Both the position numbers and the translations under genes were made by a program. From assembly GCF_007997015.1 (NCBI RefSeq), contig NZ_VOSM01000003.1:372001-436000 (forward strand): a stretch of DNA of 64,000 nt, written 5' to 3'. The notes under the pieces were generated by a model. It saw only the letters and a program-made list of their open reading frames with translations. It made no database searches and had not been told where the DNA came from. This document shows positions 6,674 through 15,881 of the stretch, piece by piece (position 1 is the stretch's first letter; the number at the start of each line of letters is the position of its first letter). The stretch is from Lujinxingia vulgaris (GTDB lineage Bacteria; Myxococcota_A; Bradymonadia; Bradymonadales; Bradymonadaceae).

Positions 6674-7081
6674 TCAGCGTCGGCACCGCCCGGAGGTGCA
6701 ACGCTGGCCGTGACCGCACTGCTCGTCTGAACGACATTCGGATGCTGAGGAGGGACTCTTGGACGGTGTGGATGTCACACGTTGCCTTCGTACCGACGAG
6801 GGCACGTAGGGCGAGTACTCGCCACCATGAAAGGTCTCACAGAGTGCAAAGCAACGGTTTAAGTCCAACTCTGATTTGTAGTTGCCGTGGCAGGTCTCAA
6901 CGCCTGCGCCGCTTTCGATGCATTGGTGCACGTTCGCCACGCAGTCATTGCGACAGGCGTTCCCCTCGGCATTCTCTGGCGAATAACTCGCGGGCGTAAA
7001 GGGCGTCGCACAACCCACAATTCCCATACCGGGAAGCCCAATCATCAGCATCAGCACACACGTTCGGGTCGCTACAATCAT
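6674..7081 (-). CDS. Small Cys-rich lipoprotein
   Basis: 135 residues beginning MIVATRTCVLMLMIGLPG and reaching a lipobox-like GIVGC, so probably a lipoprotein. The mature part carries paired cysteines (NACRNDCVANVHQC, CHGNYKS, RCFALC) and ends with a short Cys module CRSDEQCGHGQRCTSGRC. Modules of this kind recur in exported proteins of this genome. The start chosen is the Met that gives a signal peptide; an open frame extends 68 codons upstream with no signal. I do not recognise a function. Confidence 0.6.
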   Translation of the reverse strand: MIVATRTCVLMLMIGLPGMGIVGCATPFTPASYSPENAEGNACRNDCVANVHQCIESGAGVETCHGNYKSELDLNRCFALCETFHGGEYSPYVPSSVRRQRVTSTPSKSPSSASECRSDEQCGHGQRCTSGRCRR

Positions 7082-7235
7082 CGAAAACTCTCGGCAGCAA
7101 AAGGGGTCTAAGACTCTTCGCGTCGGCACATGCTCGACATGACGTGCCCCAACGCTACCCCCGCATGTCCTTGCTCGCATGCGGATAAATGATCGCCTGA
7201 GTATAAATAATGGCCCGGCTTCGCACTTTTTGGGC

Positions 7236-7274
7236 AAAAGAAACGCCCGCCTCCCTTTTGGGGAAGCGGGCGTC
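7236..7274 (-). terminator. Intrinsic terminator downstream of the 18-base-repeat lipoprotein gene
   Basis: On the minus strand, CGCCCGCTTCCC pairs with GGGAGGCGGGCG around a CAAAA loop, followed by TTTCTTTT. It lies 34 bases after the stop of the gene ending at 7308. Confidence 0.85.
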
Positions 7275-7307
7275 TTGACGATCAACAGGTCACGTCGTGA
7301 ACGGACC

Positions 7308-8621
7308 TTATTCGGCGTAGACGGCGAACATGCCGCCCGCTCCGGCGACGTTCACGCCGTCGACGGTGGTCACACAACGCGAGGCCGGATCAAGCGTCGA
7401 GTCGCCATCGGCGTTGTAAGGGGTGATGTCTTCAAAGGACTCGCCGCCGTCCGTCGAACGAAGCACAAATCCCCATTCTTCACTCGATTCGCGTCCCACA
7501 GCGTAGATCACGCCTTCGCCAAGGCAGACGTCGTGCACCCAGGTGGTGCTATCGTCGAAGAGCGTTCCGACGTTGAAGAAGTTCCAGCTCGCTTCGTCGG
7601 TGGCATCACCTTCGCCACGTTCGTGGGTGTAGATAATGCCGGTGTCGGCGTCCTGGTTCACGCCGCCCGCGACCAGGTAAGTGTCATTGACGTCAATGCC
7701 CACCAGCTCGCCATCAAATGCGCCAAGCCCCGAGGCGTTGAGTTGAAGGATGTGGAAGTCGAAGTCGCTCTCGTCCCACTTCGGCAAGAGCACTGTCGGC
7801 GGCTGTGAGATGGTGCTGCCAACGGCGTAGAACTCGCCATCGGTGTCGATCTCCATGTCCTGAATCTGGATACCGAAGCTGTCATCGTCCTCGTCACCGT
7901 CGCTCCAGAACCCGGCGCCGCTCTCCCAGCTCTGAGCCGGTTCGACGTCGTCGCCACGGCGGTAGACGAGGTCGGTGCCGGTGGAAGATTCCGCAATCGC
8001 CCAGCCCTCGGCGTTGCGGCGGAATCGGCCGGCGCTGAAGCTAAACCCGACCGTCTCACGCGTGTTCCAGACCTCGGCGGCGTTGCCATCGGGCGCGATG
8101 CTGACGACGCGCGTCGAGTTCGCGATCTGACCCGCCACGTAGAGGTTCCCGTCGGCGGAACGGGAAATGTCCAAAACGCGCGCCGCCATCAAAAAGTCGG
8201 CCGGGGTTGTGGAGGGTGCAGCCCAGTTCGCCCCCCCGTCTTCGGTGAAGTAGAGCCCCTGATCGCCCGAGGTGGTGCTTCCACAGCCGACGAAACAGGT
8301 GAGATCGTCGTCACAATGCAGGGTATCGGTACGGTTCCCTACGCAGGGATGCTCGTAGAGGCTCCAGGGTTCGACCTCTACCCCGGTGTCTTCGACATCG
8401 CCAGCATCATGTTGCCCGCCGGCATCTTCCTCACCGCCGGCATCTTCCTCACCGCCGGCATCTTCCTCACCGCCGGCATCTTCCTCACCGCCGGTATCTT
8501 CTTCACCGCCGGTGTCCTCCACAACACCGGTATCCGAGTCGGGGTCACCGTCGCTCTCACTGCAGGCCACGCCTGCAAGAGCACACACCAACGACAGACA
8601 AATCATGTGCTTCAGGCTCAT
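7308..8621 (-). CDS. Lipoprotein with acidic repeat linker and BNR-like propeller
   Basis: 437 residues. The signal MSLKHMICLSLVCALAGVAC ends in a lipobox Cys. An acidic, Gly-rich linker made of repeated GGEEDA units follows, then a globular part with propeller-like motifs (YFTEDGGANW, LRSTDGGESFEDI) and scattered aromatic and Asp residues. BNR/Asp-box repeats of the S-x-D-x-G-x-x-W type form beta-propellers in sialidase-like and VPS10-like folds. No catalytic sialidase residues are obvious, so it is better called a surface propeller protein. Start: the second of two adjacent ATGs has GGAG five bases upstream. Confidence 0.72.
   Translation of the reverse strand: MSLKHMICLSLVCALAGVACSESDGDPDSDTGVVEDTGGEEDTGGEEDAGGEEDAGGEEDAGGEEDAGGQHDAGDVEDTGVEVEPWSLYEHPCVGNRTDTLHCDDDLTCFVGCGSTTSGDQGLYFTEDGGANWAAPSTTPADFLMAARVLDISRSADGNLYVAGQIANSTRVVSIAPDGNAAEVWNTRETVGFSFSAGRFRRNAEGWAIAESSTGTDLVYRRGDDVEPAQSWESGAGFWSDGDEDDDSFGIQIQDMEIDTDGEFYAVGSTISQPPTVLLPKWDESDFDFHILQLNASGLGAFDGELVGIDVNDTYLVAGGVNQDADTGIIYTHERGEGDATDEASWNFFNVGTLFDDSTTWVHDVCLGEGVIYAVGRESSEEWGFVLRSTDGGESFEDITPYNADGDSTLDPASRCVTTVDGVNVAGAGGMFAVYAE
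8416..8520 (-). repeat. Tandem 18-base repeat inside a lipoprotein gene
   Basis: Five to six copies of an 18-base unit (CCGCCGGCATCTTCCTCA on the plus strand) encode GGEEDA/GGEEDT in the linker just after the lipid anchor. Copies at the signal-peptide side are slightly diverged and inner ones are identical, as expected from slippage. Confidence 0.9.
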
Positions 8622-8772
8622 CATTACTCCACGCTTTATGCACACATCAGGCAGCTCGAAGAAACCAACGCGCCAGGAGCGGTGTCGTCGGCGAGGCCCC
8701 TCGATCTGCGGAGTAGGAAGCCGAGAAGCTATCAAAACCAACGCGAGACGGCAACAGTAACCGTTCGGTTAA

Positions 8773-11673
8773 TTATAGCGCAGCATCATGACCGATAATG
8801 AGCACCCCCTCCGCCACCCGATACCCCACATCATCGGTCACGATCACCTCACCAAGCCCCAGATTCCGCAACATCCGCACCGTGCTGTAGACGCGGTTGG
8901 CCGCAGAGCGGGGTTCGATCTGCTCGCCGGGCCAACCGGCGGCGATCACTGCGTCCATATCGGCCGAGGGCTCTCCGGCGCGGGCGCGCTCGATGAGCGC
9001 GAGCAGCAGGCGGCGCAGGGGCGCGCGGCTGGAGAGATCGATGGGCTCCCCGTCATCGAGGCGCACCGTGTCGCCCCCTTCGCTGACACGCAGCATGTGT
9101 TCGGGGCGCTCCTCGGGAAGCGCGTAGCGCTGGCGAGTTGCGCTGGCGAGTTGAAGGGCATGGCGCACGTACACGGTGACAAAGGGGTCCTTGAGCCGGG
9201 GCTTAAGCGCCTCAATCGTCTCGATGGCGTCGTAGAGCATGTGAAAGTCACCCTGCTCCAGGTGCCAGGCTGCGGCATGCAGCTCAAGGCTGGCTTGCCA
9301 GGCGTTCGCGAGCATGATCCACCGGGGGGACGTCGTCGGGCGCCGAAGCTCACCGGCCTGGCTCAGAGGCTGGATGCACTCCGGGAGCTGCGCGCGCGCC
9401 TCGACGATCTTCGGATCTTCGGGCGACTGCGACACATCATAAAAAAGTCTGTACGCGGAGATGATCCCGACATGCACCTGGGAGCCGACGCGCTCGGCGC
9501 GCGCCAGCGCGCGTCGGATGACCGATGGGAACGCATCGGTGGCCCCGAGCTCCCAGGCGCAGAGGACGGCCTGATTGTCGGCGATGAGCGCGCTGTAATC
9601 CTGCGCGTGGGCGTCGCAGAGGCTGATGGCATGATCGATGAGCTCGCGCGCCTCCTCCACACGGCCCGCCGCCATCGCATAGGTTGCCCGTGACGAGGCG
9701 TTTCGCGCGCGCAGCACGGCGAGCCCCATCTGAGCGCAACCTCGGTCGAGCTCGGCGCTGATCGCCAGGGCCCGGTCCATGTCGCCGAGGTAGTAGTTCA
9801 GAAGCGCCTGATAGTAGGTCAGGTTGAGGACATTGGTTCGGTAGCCATGGGACTGCTGGGCGTCGATGGCATCGCGCAGAACACCCAGCGCAGCGCCGGT
9901 TTTGCCCTGTTCATGAAGTGCGACGGCCCATCCGACGCTGATTCGCGCGCGATAAAACGTATGCGTGTGTTGATGGCTGGCCTCGTAGGCTACGCGCAAG
10001 CGTTGCACCGCCTCGTTGAGCATCGCGTCGGCATCGGCTTTATCTCGAAAGTACCCCAGGCGCGCGCTGTTGAGTTGGTAGCGTCCCCGCTCGTGCTCGA
10101 GGTTCAACTCGACAAAAGGCTCTCCCTGCGTCTGTGAGCCCGAGAGCAAGACTTCACCGGATTCTCGCATCCGCCCCAGGTCCGCGAGGATCAGACCGCG
10201 TTCCAGCATCACCTCGGCCAGTGAGGGGGAATCGGGGGGGCTTTCGGCCGCGTCGGGACTGTCTGATGGCTCGTTGATGCGCGATTGGGAGGTCTCGATG
10301 GCCTCCAGGGCGCTGTTGAGCCGACCGGCGGTGCGCAAGATCTGTGCACGAATCAACGCTTCGCGCGCGCTCATCGGGAGCTCCGGGTGCAGCGCCCGGA
10401 GCGAGTCAAAGCGATCCAGGTAAGCCCCCAGAAGCCCGCGTACCTCGAAGGTCGGGAGCATCGCATAGAGCAGGCGTCGGGCTCGCCAGGGAGCATGAGG
10501 GCGCAGACGATCGACGGCAGCGCTGAGGTTGGCCGACGCCATCACCAGACGTTGAAGTGCGCGCTCCCCCTGCGGACCGCGCACCTTTGAGTCGAGTTCA
10601 CTGGCGAGCGCTTCGTAATAGTCACTGTGGCGTCGGGCGGCCTCGTCGAGCAGCTGCGCGTCGACGTTTTGCCTTCCGAAATCGGCGATACTCTCCAGCA
10701 CGCGAAAGCTCAGTTCGCCGCGGGCCTCGTTCTGACGTGTTTCGATGAGGGACTTCATCACAAGGGATTGCAGGACATCCCCCACCCACGCCGCGTCACT
10801 GCCGGTGTCGACAATGGCCTCGGCTGCCTTCAGGTCGAAGGGGCCTGCGAAGACGGCACATTGGGACAGAGTGCGCCGCTCGACCTCGTCGAGCAGATCC
10901 CAGGACAGACCGATCGCCTCACCGAGTGCTCGTCGTGAGCGTTCACCCGGGGCGTGCGCCGGGCGCAGGATCTGAAAGCGCTTTTCCAGGCGTTGAAGCA
11001 ACCCCTCGGTCGACATAATGGTCTGGCGCGCGGCCGCCAACACGATGGCCAGGGGAAGGTGGTCAAGACGCTCCAGCAGAGCGCGGAGGACGCCGTCAGG
11101 AACTTCGCCGGGATCATAATCCTGACGTGCGCGGCGGGCGGCCTGCACAAAGAGCGCGTGCGCATCCTCCGGAGAGAGGGGTGAGAGCGAGAATGCTCTC
11201 ACCGCTGCCTCGGGCATCACCACGCGCGAGGTGAGCAGCACCCGCAGCTCTGCGCAGTCTCTCACCCGCTCCAAGAACGCGTTGACCTCCGGGGCCACGC
11301 GGTCAGCGTCGTCGAACACGAGGAGAAGGGGGCCCCGCTCGCTCAACACACGCGCGATCTGATCGAGCACCCTGGCACGGTCAAACTCCGTGACCGGCGC
11401 AAGTTCCAGCGCGTGGACCAGCTCGTCGTAGAAGGACGCTCCGGGCTGAGCCGTACGGGCATCGACCCAGGCTACGGGCGGGGGCGACTCCGCGTTGAAC
11501 GCGTGTGCCCAGCGCCGGGCGGCGGCCTCGGCGAGGTGAGACTTTCCAACGCCGGGCGGACCATATACCGCCACGCGTGCCGCGGGCTCGTTCAACATGG
11601 CGGCGAGCGCATCGCGCTCATGCTGACGAATCCCCTCGGGCGCTTCCGTCATCGTTTGATCTGGCGTGGTCAC
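8773..11673 (-). CDS. STAND-type ATPase transcriptional regulator with TPR-like middle and C-terminal winged helix
   Basis: 966 residues. The Walker A GPPGVGKS is at about 38-45 and a Walker B LLLVFDDAD at about 116-124. An NB-ARC-like arm follows (LDHLPLAIVLAAARQ, the GLPLA-type motif) and RSRRALGEAIGLSWDLL, then several hundred helical residues typical of TPR-like repeats. The last 90 residues (DLSSRAPLRRLLLALIE, RSAANRVYSTVRMLRNLG, VTDDVGYRV) look like a winged-helix DNA-binding domain of the OmpR/BTAD class. Such proteins are ligand-switched regulators. The GTG start at 11673 has AGGAG five bases upstream; the ATG at 11652 is an alternative. It is transcribed away from the lipoprotein gene at 11931. 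Confidence 0.8.
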   Translation of the reverse strand: MTTPDQTMTEAPEGIRQHERDALAAMLNEPAARVAVYGPPGVGKSHLAEAAARRWAHAFNAESPPPVAWVDARTAQPGASFYDELVHALELAPVTEFDRARVLDQIARVLSERGPLLLVFDDADRVAPEVNAFLERVRDCAELRVLLTSRVVMPEAAVRAFSLSPLSPEDAHALFVQAARRARQDYDPGEVPDGVLRALLERLDHLPLAIVLAAARQTIMSTEGLLQRLEKRFQILRPAHAPGERSRRALGEAIGLSWDLLDEVERRTLSQCAVFAGPFDLKAAEAIVDTGSDAAWVGDVLQSLVMKSLIETRQNEARGELSFRVLESIADFGRQNVDAQLLDEAARRHSDYYEALASELDSKVRGPQGERALQRLVMASANLSAAVDRLRPHAPWRARRLLYAMLPTFEVRGLLGAYLDRFDSLRALHPELPMSAREALIRAQILRTAGRLNSALEAIETSQSRINEPSDSPDAAESPPDSPSLAEVMLERGLILADLGRMRESGEVLLSGSQTQGEPFVELNLEHERGRYQLNSARLGYFRDKADADAMLNEAVQRLRVAYEASHQHTHTFYRARISVGWAVALHEQGKTGAALGVLRDAIDAQQSHGYRTNVLNLTYYQALLNYYLGDMDRALAISAELDRGCAQMGLAVLRARNASSRATYAMAAGRVEEARELIDHAISLCDAHAQDYSALIADNQAVLCAWELGATDAFPSVIRRALARAERVGSQVHVGIISAYRLFYDVSQSPEDPKIVEARAQLPECIQPLSQAGELRRPTTSPRWIMLANAWQASLELHAAAWHLEQGDFHMLYDAIETIEALKPRLKDPFVTVYVRHALQLASATRQRYALPEERPEHMLRVSEGGDTVRLDDGEPIDLSSRAPLRRLLLALIERARAGEPSADMDAVIAAGWPGEQIEPRSAANRVYSTVRMLRNLGLGEVIVTDDVGYRVAEGVLIIGHDAAL

Positions 11674-11930
11674 GTTCGCTCCTGAGACAACGGTGCGCAC
11701 GTCGTAGCATCCCCTCGGCGCAACCTCTTCGTCGAGCGGGCATCATACGTACTGGCCGACCACATTCAACGCTGCGCTCCGGGCTGCGCTCCAAAATTCT
11801 CCCCGGGACCGACTCTTTTCAGGCGCCTCCACCAAAATTTCAGTGAGTTTGGGTGGCTGCCTTCAGGTCCCCTTGTTAGGGCTGATTGCGCACGGTTGCT
11901 GAGCTATCCCAGACAGGATCGAGGTTCACC

Positions 11931-13007
11931 ATGAAGCACGTCATCCGAGCGACGGCCGGCCTGATCGTGGCTTTTGCGCTCGCAAACACGGGCTGTGGCG
12001 ACATCAACGCCGATCTGCAGCCCGCCGACATTGACCACGCACACGACTCGCCAGACGCGAGCATGGATGCAACCGACGTGTTCGAGGGGCGCTACCACGA
12101 AATCTATCTTGATGAGGGGAGTCGCACACTTTACGCGCTTGGCCGAAGCGATGAAGCCTTGCGCCTTTACAGCGCGATGGTCCCCGCAACGCCGTGGGAG
12201 CAACTCGTGTGGACGCGCAACGCCCTTCCCCACGCCCTGGCCCACGATGCCAACGTTCGAGTGACCTCGCTGGTTCGGCATGAAGGTGCGCTCTTTCTGG
12301 CTACCGGAGACCATGGTGCGTGGACGCGCGAAGCATCGTCTGGACGATGGCAACCATTTGAGATCGACGGCGCCATAAACGAGGGGCAGGTGACACGATT
12401 CGCGGTGCATGAGGGCCGGCTGTTTGCGCACATCGTGTACCGCTCGAGTGGCGAGCATAGCGCTGCGGGAGAGCGTCGTGTGCAGATCTGGGCGGAGTCG
12501 CAGGAGGGCTGGCAACTGCAACACGAGGCGCTCAACATGCTCATCGACTACGTGCCGCAGCGCACACGAACCCTGCGATCCACGATGTATGGCACCGTGG
12601 AGATTCAGCGCGAGATGGACGACATGTGGGAGCGCGTCGCAGAGATCAACCAGGGGGCATCGGCCAGGTTAACGCTCTGGGAGGGAGAGATGAGCGCGAT
12701 CACGCGTGGCGGCGTATGGCGCAGCCATACGAACGCGGAACACTGGGAGAAGCTCCCCGGTGAAGGCGCATGGCGCTTTGCCATCGCGCGCGATGGGCTT
12801 GTGTTAAGTCAACTCGACCAGCGCATCGAGATTATGGCACCTGATGCCACACGACACGCGCTTCCCCCGCTGCCCACAACTTCCGTGTTGCCCGCGGAGC
12901 TCGCTGCACTCGGTGACGAGGTGTTTGCGACAGTCTACGACGACCACATCTACAGGCTCGCCGGCGACCGCCAGAGCTGGATCCCCATGACGCCGGCGAT
13001 CAGGTGA
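11931..13007 (+). CDS. Lipoprotein, propeller-like
   Basis: 358 residues starting MKHVIRATAGLIVAFALANT with a lipobox-like TGCG. The mature part has repeated segments built of short strands with Trp and Gly (GDHGAWTREASSGRW, RGGVWRSHTNAEHWEKL), reminiscent of BNR-type propeller blades like those in the genes at 7308 and 13184. It has a GAGG ribosome site before the chosen ATG. It is divergent from the STAND regulator and the 257 bases between them probably hold both promoters. No enzyme residues were recognised. Confidence 0.65.
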   Translation: MKHVIRATAGLIVAFALANTGCGDINADLQPADIDHAHDSPDASMDATDVFEGRYHEIYLDEGSRTLYALGRSDEALRLYSAMVPATPWEQLVWTRNALPHALAHDANVRVTSLVRHEGALFLATGDHGAWTREASSGRWQPFEIDGAINEGQVTRFAVHEGRLFAHIVYRSSGEHSAAGERRVQIWAESQEGWQLQHEALNMLIDYVPQRTRTLRSTMYGTVEIQREMDDMWERVAEINQGASARLTLWEGEMSAITRGGVWRSHTNAEHWEKLPGEGAWRFAIARDGLVLSQLDQRIEIMAPDATRHALPPLPTTSVLPAELAALGDEVFATVYDDHIYRLAGDRQSWIPMTPAIR

Positions 13008-13183
13008 CTCCCGGCGAAGATCAGGAGGGAGGCCCGCGTTTTCAGATGCGTGAATGGAAAGCGCAATCCTTTCAGGGGCTTTGGGTGGGAACGTCATCGA
13101 GGGATTGAGACGCTTGGGTCAGGTCGGGAGGTTCCCGGCCCGATCTGACGATCGTTGCTCAACGCTGAACAAGGAGCCTACCC

Positions 13184-15247
13184 ATGCGTTCCGAACGTGC
13201 CTTTTCCCTCTTCCCGGGTCGCAGCCGAGCGTTGCCCCTCCTCGTGGCATCGCTCCTGACCGCGGGGCTCGGAGGCTGCGTCGTCTCCGACGACGATTCA
13301 CCCGTCACCCCACCTCAACTCAACGTCTACGAGCCCGCGCCCGAGCACGACGCACCGCCTTCAAACGATGACGCCCTCCCGGTGGATGACGACGGCGACA
13401 TGGCCTTACGCGGCGTGGAGAGCGAGCAGGTCTGGGGCGAGCCTCAAGGCCCGCGGGGCGGCGACTTTGCGGAGGTGTGGGCGACCTCCGGGGGCTACTA
13501 CGCGCTGGAGCGTGGCGCGCACCGCCCCGCTTCGCTGTGGCGCTCCGAACGCGGCGAAGCGTGGTCGCAGGTGGCGACCACCCAAAACGTCGCCAACATC
13601 CGAGAGGTCGTCGCGCACCGCGGCGTTGTCTTTGCGTTTGGTGAGTCCACGCTGCGCTCGCAGGATGGCGAAACCTTTGAAGTCGCCGACCTGGACGGCG
13701 TCAGGGCCAGCGACGTGTTGGCGGCGCGCGTGTTTGACGACGCCCTCTACCTGAGTCTGCGCGACACGGCCTTCTCCTCGCGCCTGGCCCGCATCGACGA
13801 CGCGGGCACCACAGTGGTTGCCGAGAATCTCCCCACGCTTGCGGGCGATTTCATCATCGACGACCAGCGCGTTCTGATCACTGAAGGAAGCTACCACGGC
13901 GGGATTTACCGAGGTCAGCTGGGCAGCGCGCAGTGGACTCTGGCCGATACACCGGAACATGCGATCAACGGTGGAGTGGATCTTCATCGGAGCCCGGTCG
14001 GGTACCTCGCGACCTCGAACCACGGCACCTGGCGCTCCGAAGACGGCACCCACTTCGAGGTTGCGCTCCACCAGGAGGCCCCGCAAGCAGCGATCGCAGA
14101 CGACTCGCTCTACTTCGGGCCCCTGGAGCCCTGGGGGTATGTCGCGCACATCACCCTGGACGACCTTGCTGGAGAGCGCGCCAACGCATCGGTGAGCTAT
14201 CTGGAGCCGATTGAGGCAGACGACCTCACGATCGTCAGCGACGGCAACTCCGTTGTGAGCGCGGCGATGGGCGCGGGCATCTTTCTGCACGGGCCGGGCG
14301 GCGACGCGATGCAAAACGTCAGCCCGCTCCTTCGCCCTCTTCGTGATCTAAGTACGAACGCATCGGAGCGCTGGGCGCTGAGCGCGCGCGGGGCGCTCTT
14401 TATAGAGGATGCCCAGGGCACGTGGCAGCACCTGAGCTACGAGCATGAAGGTCGCACGTTGGGTTTTGAGCGCATCGCATCGGTGCCCGGTGCGCTCTTC
14501 ACGATCACACGCGACAACGACTTCGTGTCGCTGCACGCCTCCGGGGCGCGATGGATCTTCGATCAGGGCATCGCCCTTGGCGAGGGCCGTTCCTCGGCGC
14601 TGGAGCTCGTCGGCGACTCGATCTGGGCGGGGTTTGCGCCGATGACCCTTCATGGTGATGGCCCGGCTGTGACCTTTGGTGGCGGGCTCTTCGTGGCGCA
14701 AGACTTCGGGCAGAACGCCTGGCAGTGGAGCCGTCCCGAGCACGGATTGAGCGACCTTTATCCGGGCCGCGGCACGCCGCCGGTGTATGCACTTTTGCCG
14801 GACTCCGATCCGGCCATTGTGGTTGGGCACGACGGCATCTTCCTGCAGGACCATGACCGATGGGTTCCCGCGCGCGACACAGCGGGGCTAAACGCCGCCA
14901 ACCTGCGAGCCGACCAGGTCTGGCTCACGCGAACGTCGCGCGCGATCTACCTGGCGACAACCACCTCGGAGGGCAGTGAGCTTCGTCGCTCGCTGGATGG
15001 TGGTGACTCCTGGGCGCTGCTGCACGACCGGGCTACGCTGGGGCACGTCACCGCGATGGAAGGCGCTCAAGACACCGTGTTCATCGCCACCGACGCGGGT
15101 GTCTTCAGCCTCTTTCCCAACGGAGAACTTCGACGCATCGGTGCCGATGCACCTCCCGGGCGCGTCAGCACCCTGAGTCTCCAGGAATCGACGTTATTCG
15201 CCGCGACCAACTACGGCGTCGTCGCGCTGAATGTGGTGTTTGACTGA
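13184..15247 (+). CDS. Large BNR-like propeller lipoprotein
   Basis: 687 residues. A long signal ends LLVASLLTAGLGGC, a lipobox. After an acidic linker (PPSNDDALPVDDDGD), Asp-box-like blades recur: LWRSERGEAWSQV, LRSQDGETFEV, WRSEDGTHFEV, LRRSLDGGDSWALL. This is the pattern of a seven-bladed or larger propeller exposed on the cell surface. It lies 176 bases after the related lipoprotein and in the same direction, with its own ribosome site (AAGGAG), so the two may be co-expressed. No catalytic tyrosine or arginine triad was identified. Confidence 0.72.
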   Translation: MRSERAFSLFPGRSRALPLLVASLLTAGLGGCVVSDDDSPVTPPQLNVYEPAPEHDAPPSNDDALPVDDDGDMALRGVESEQVWGEPQGPRGGDFAEVWATSGGYYALERGAHRPASLWRSERGEAWSQVATTQNVANIREVVAHRGVVFAFGESTLRSQDGETFEVADLDGVRASDVLAARVFDDALYLSLRDTAFSSRLARIDDAGTTVVAENLPTLAGDFIIDDQRVLITEGSYHGGIYRGQLGSAQWTLADTPEHAINGGVDLHRSPVGYLATSNHGTWRSEDGTHFEVALHQEAPQAAIADDSLYFGPLEPWGYVAHITLDDLAGERANASVSYLEPIEADDLTIVSDGNSVVSAAMGAGIFLHGPGGDAMQNVSPLLRPLRDLSTNASERWALSARGALFIEDAQGTWQHLSYEHEGRTLGFERIASVPGALFTITRDNDFVSLHASGARWIFDQGIALGEGRSSALELVGDSIWAGFAPMTLHGDGPAVTFGGGLFVAQDFGQNAWQWSRPEHGLSDLYPGRGTPPVYALLPDSDPAIVVGHDGIFLQDHDRWVPARDTAGLNAANLRADQVWLTRTSRAIYLATTTSEGSELRRSLDGGDSWALLHDRATLGHVTAMEGAQDTVFIATDAGVFSLFPNGELRRIGADAPPGRVSTLSLQESTLFAATNYGVVALNVVFD

Positions 15248-15288
15248 GCGCGCGTCGATTCCCAACCCGTTTTGCGCTGTGTAATCCG

Positions 15289-15318
15289 GCGAGTGCCCCT
15301 CACCACGAGGGGGCTCGC
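15289..15318. terminator. Possible bidirectional terminator-like hairpin
   Basis: GCGAGTGCCCCTC pairs with GAGGGGGCTCGC between the convergent genes ending at 15247 and 15339. There is no T run on either side, so a classical terminator is doubtful. Confidence 0.35.
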
Positions 15319-15338
15319 TGGATGGCGTGGTTGCCGAT

Positions 15339-15830
15339 TCAGGGATTGAAGAGGCTCTTCCAGAGATCGCGCTCCACCCACCCCATCCGCCCGAACCCCG
15401 CGATGAAGCGCACGCGTTCTACGCGCAACCTGAAGAAGTGGAAGTCGGCAAACCCCACGTACCCTTTTGCCTGCGGATGCACCTCCAGATAACGCGCCCG
15501 CACCTCCTCCGTCCCATCCGTACTCACCGACTCCACTCGCCCCTGAAAGCTCGCTCGGCCCCGTTCCAGAAGCTCGCCCTCGCCCTCGGTCGCGGCGACC
15601 ACCAGCGAGGCTCGGCCGTCCGCCCGAAGGTTTCGGGTATGTTCGGCAAGATCACTCAATAAAAGCAGCAGGTCGCCGTCTTCGAGCCCCGCCACATCCA
15701 CCACCGACGCGTAAGGAAACCCGCTCTCCTCGCTGAGCGTCGCGAGCACCCCGTGCCGTGACTCCATCAAAAGCCGGCGCGCCTCCCCCGCCAGCGCATC
15801 CAGCGATCCCGACTCCTTTTCCCTCTTCAT
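15339..15830 (-). CDS. HugZ/pyridoxamine-phosphate-oxidase-like FMN-binding split-barrel protein
   Basis: 163 residues. The N-terminal ARRLLMESRHGVLATLSEE and FPYASVVDVAG match the split-barrel flavin-binding fold. The C-terminal DFHFFRLRVERVRFIAGFGR is the typical end of HugZ-type haem-utilisation proteins, which degrade haem with a flavin-like fold but may not use FMN. Length fits the small version lacking the extra C-terminal DUF2470 domain. It stands alone; convergent with the lipoprotein gene. The exact substrate cannot be told. Confidence 0.8.
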   Translation of the reverse strand: MKREKESGSLDALAGEARRLLMESRHGVLATLSEESGFPYASVVDVAGLEDGDLLLLLSDLAEHTRNLRADGRASLVVAATEGEGELLERGRASFQGRVESVSTDGTEEVRARYLEVHPQAKGYVGFADFHFFRLRVERVRFIAGFGRMGWVERDLWKSLFNP

Positions 15831-15881
15831 CTCTCAACCTCCTCTTATCCTGGCCACCAGCACCCAGGGAACATGATCGCG

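Noticed and set aside
7179-7808. 209-residue plus-strand frame over the 3' end of the lipoprotein gene
   Set aside because: It runs through the terminator at 7236-7274 and antisense to a gene with clear lipobox and propeller motifs.
13406-14314. Long minus-strand frame opposite the large lipoprotein gene, and many similar antisense frames across the window
   Set aside because: High-GC codon use on the plus strand leaves the opposite strand open; plus-strand proteins have clear signals and motifs, the antisense frames have none.
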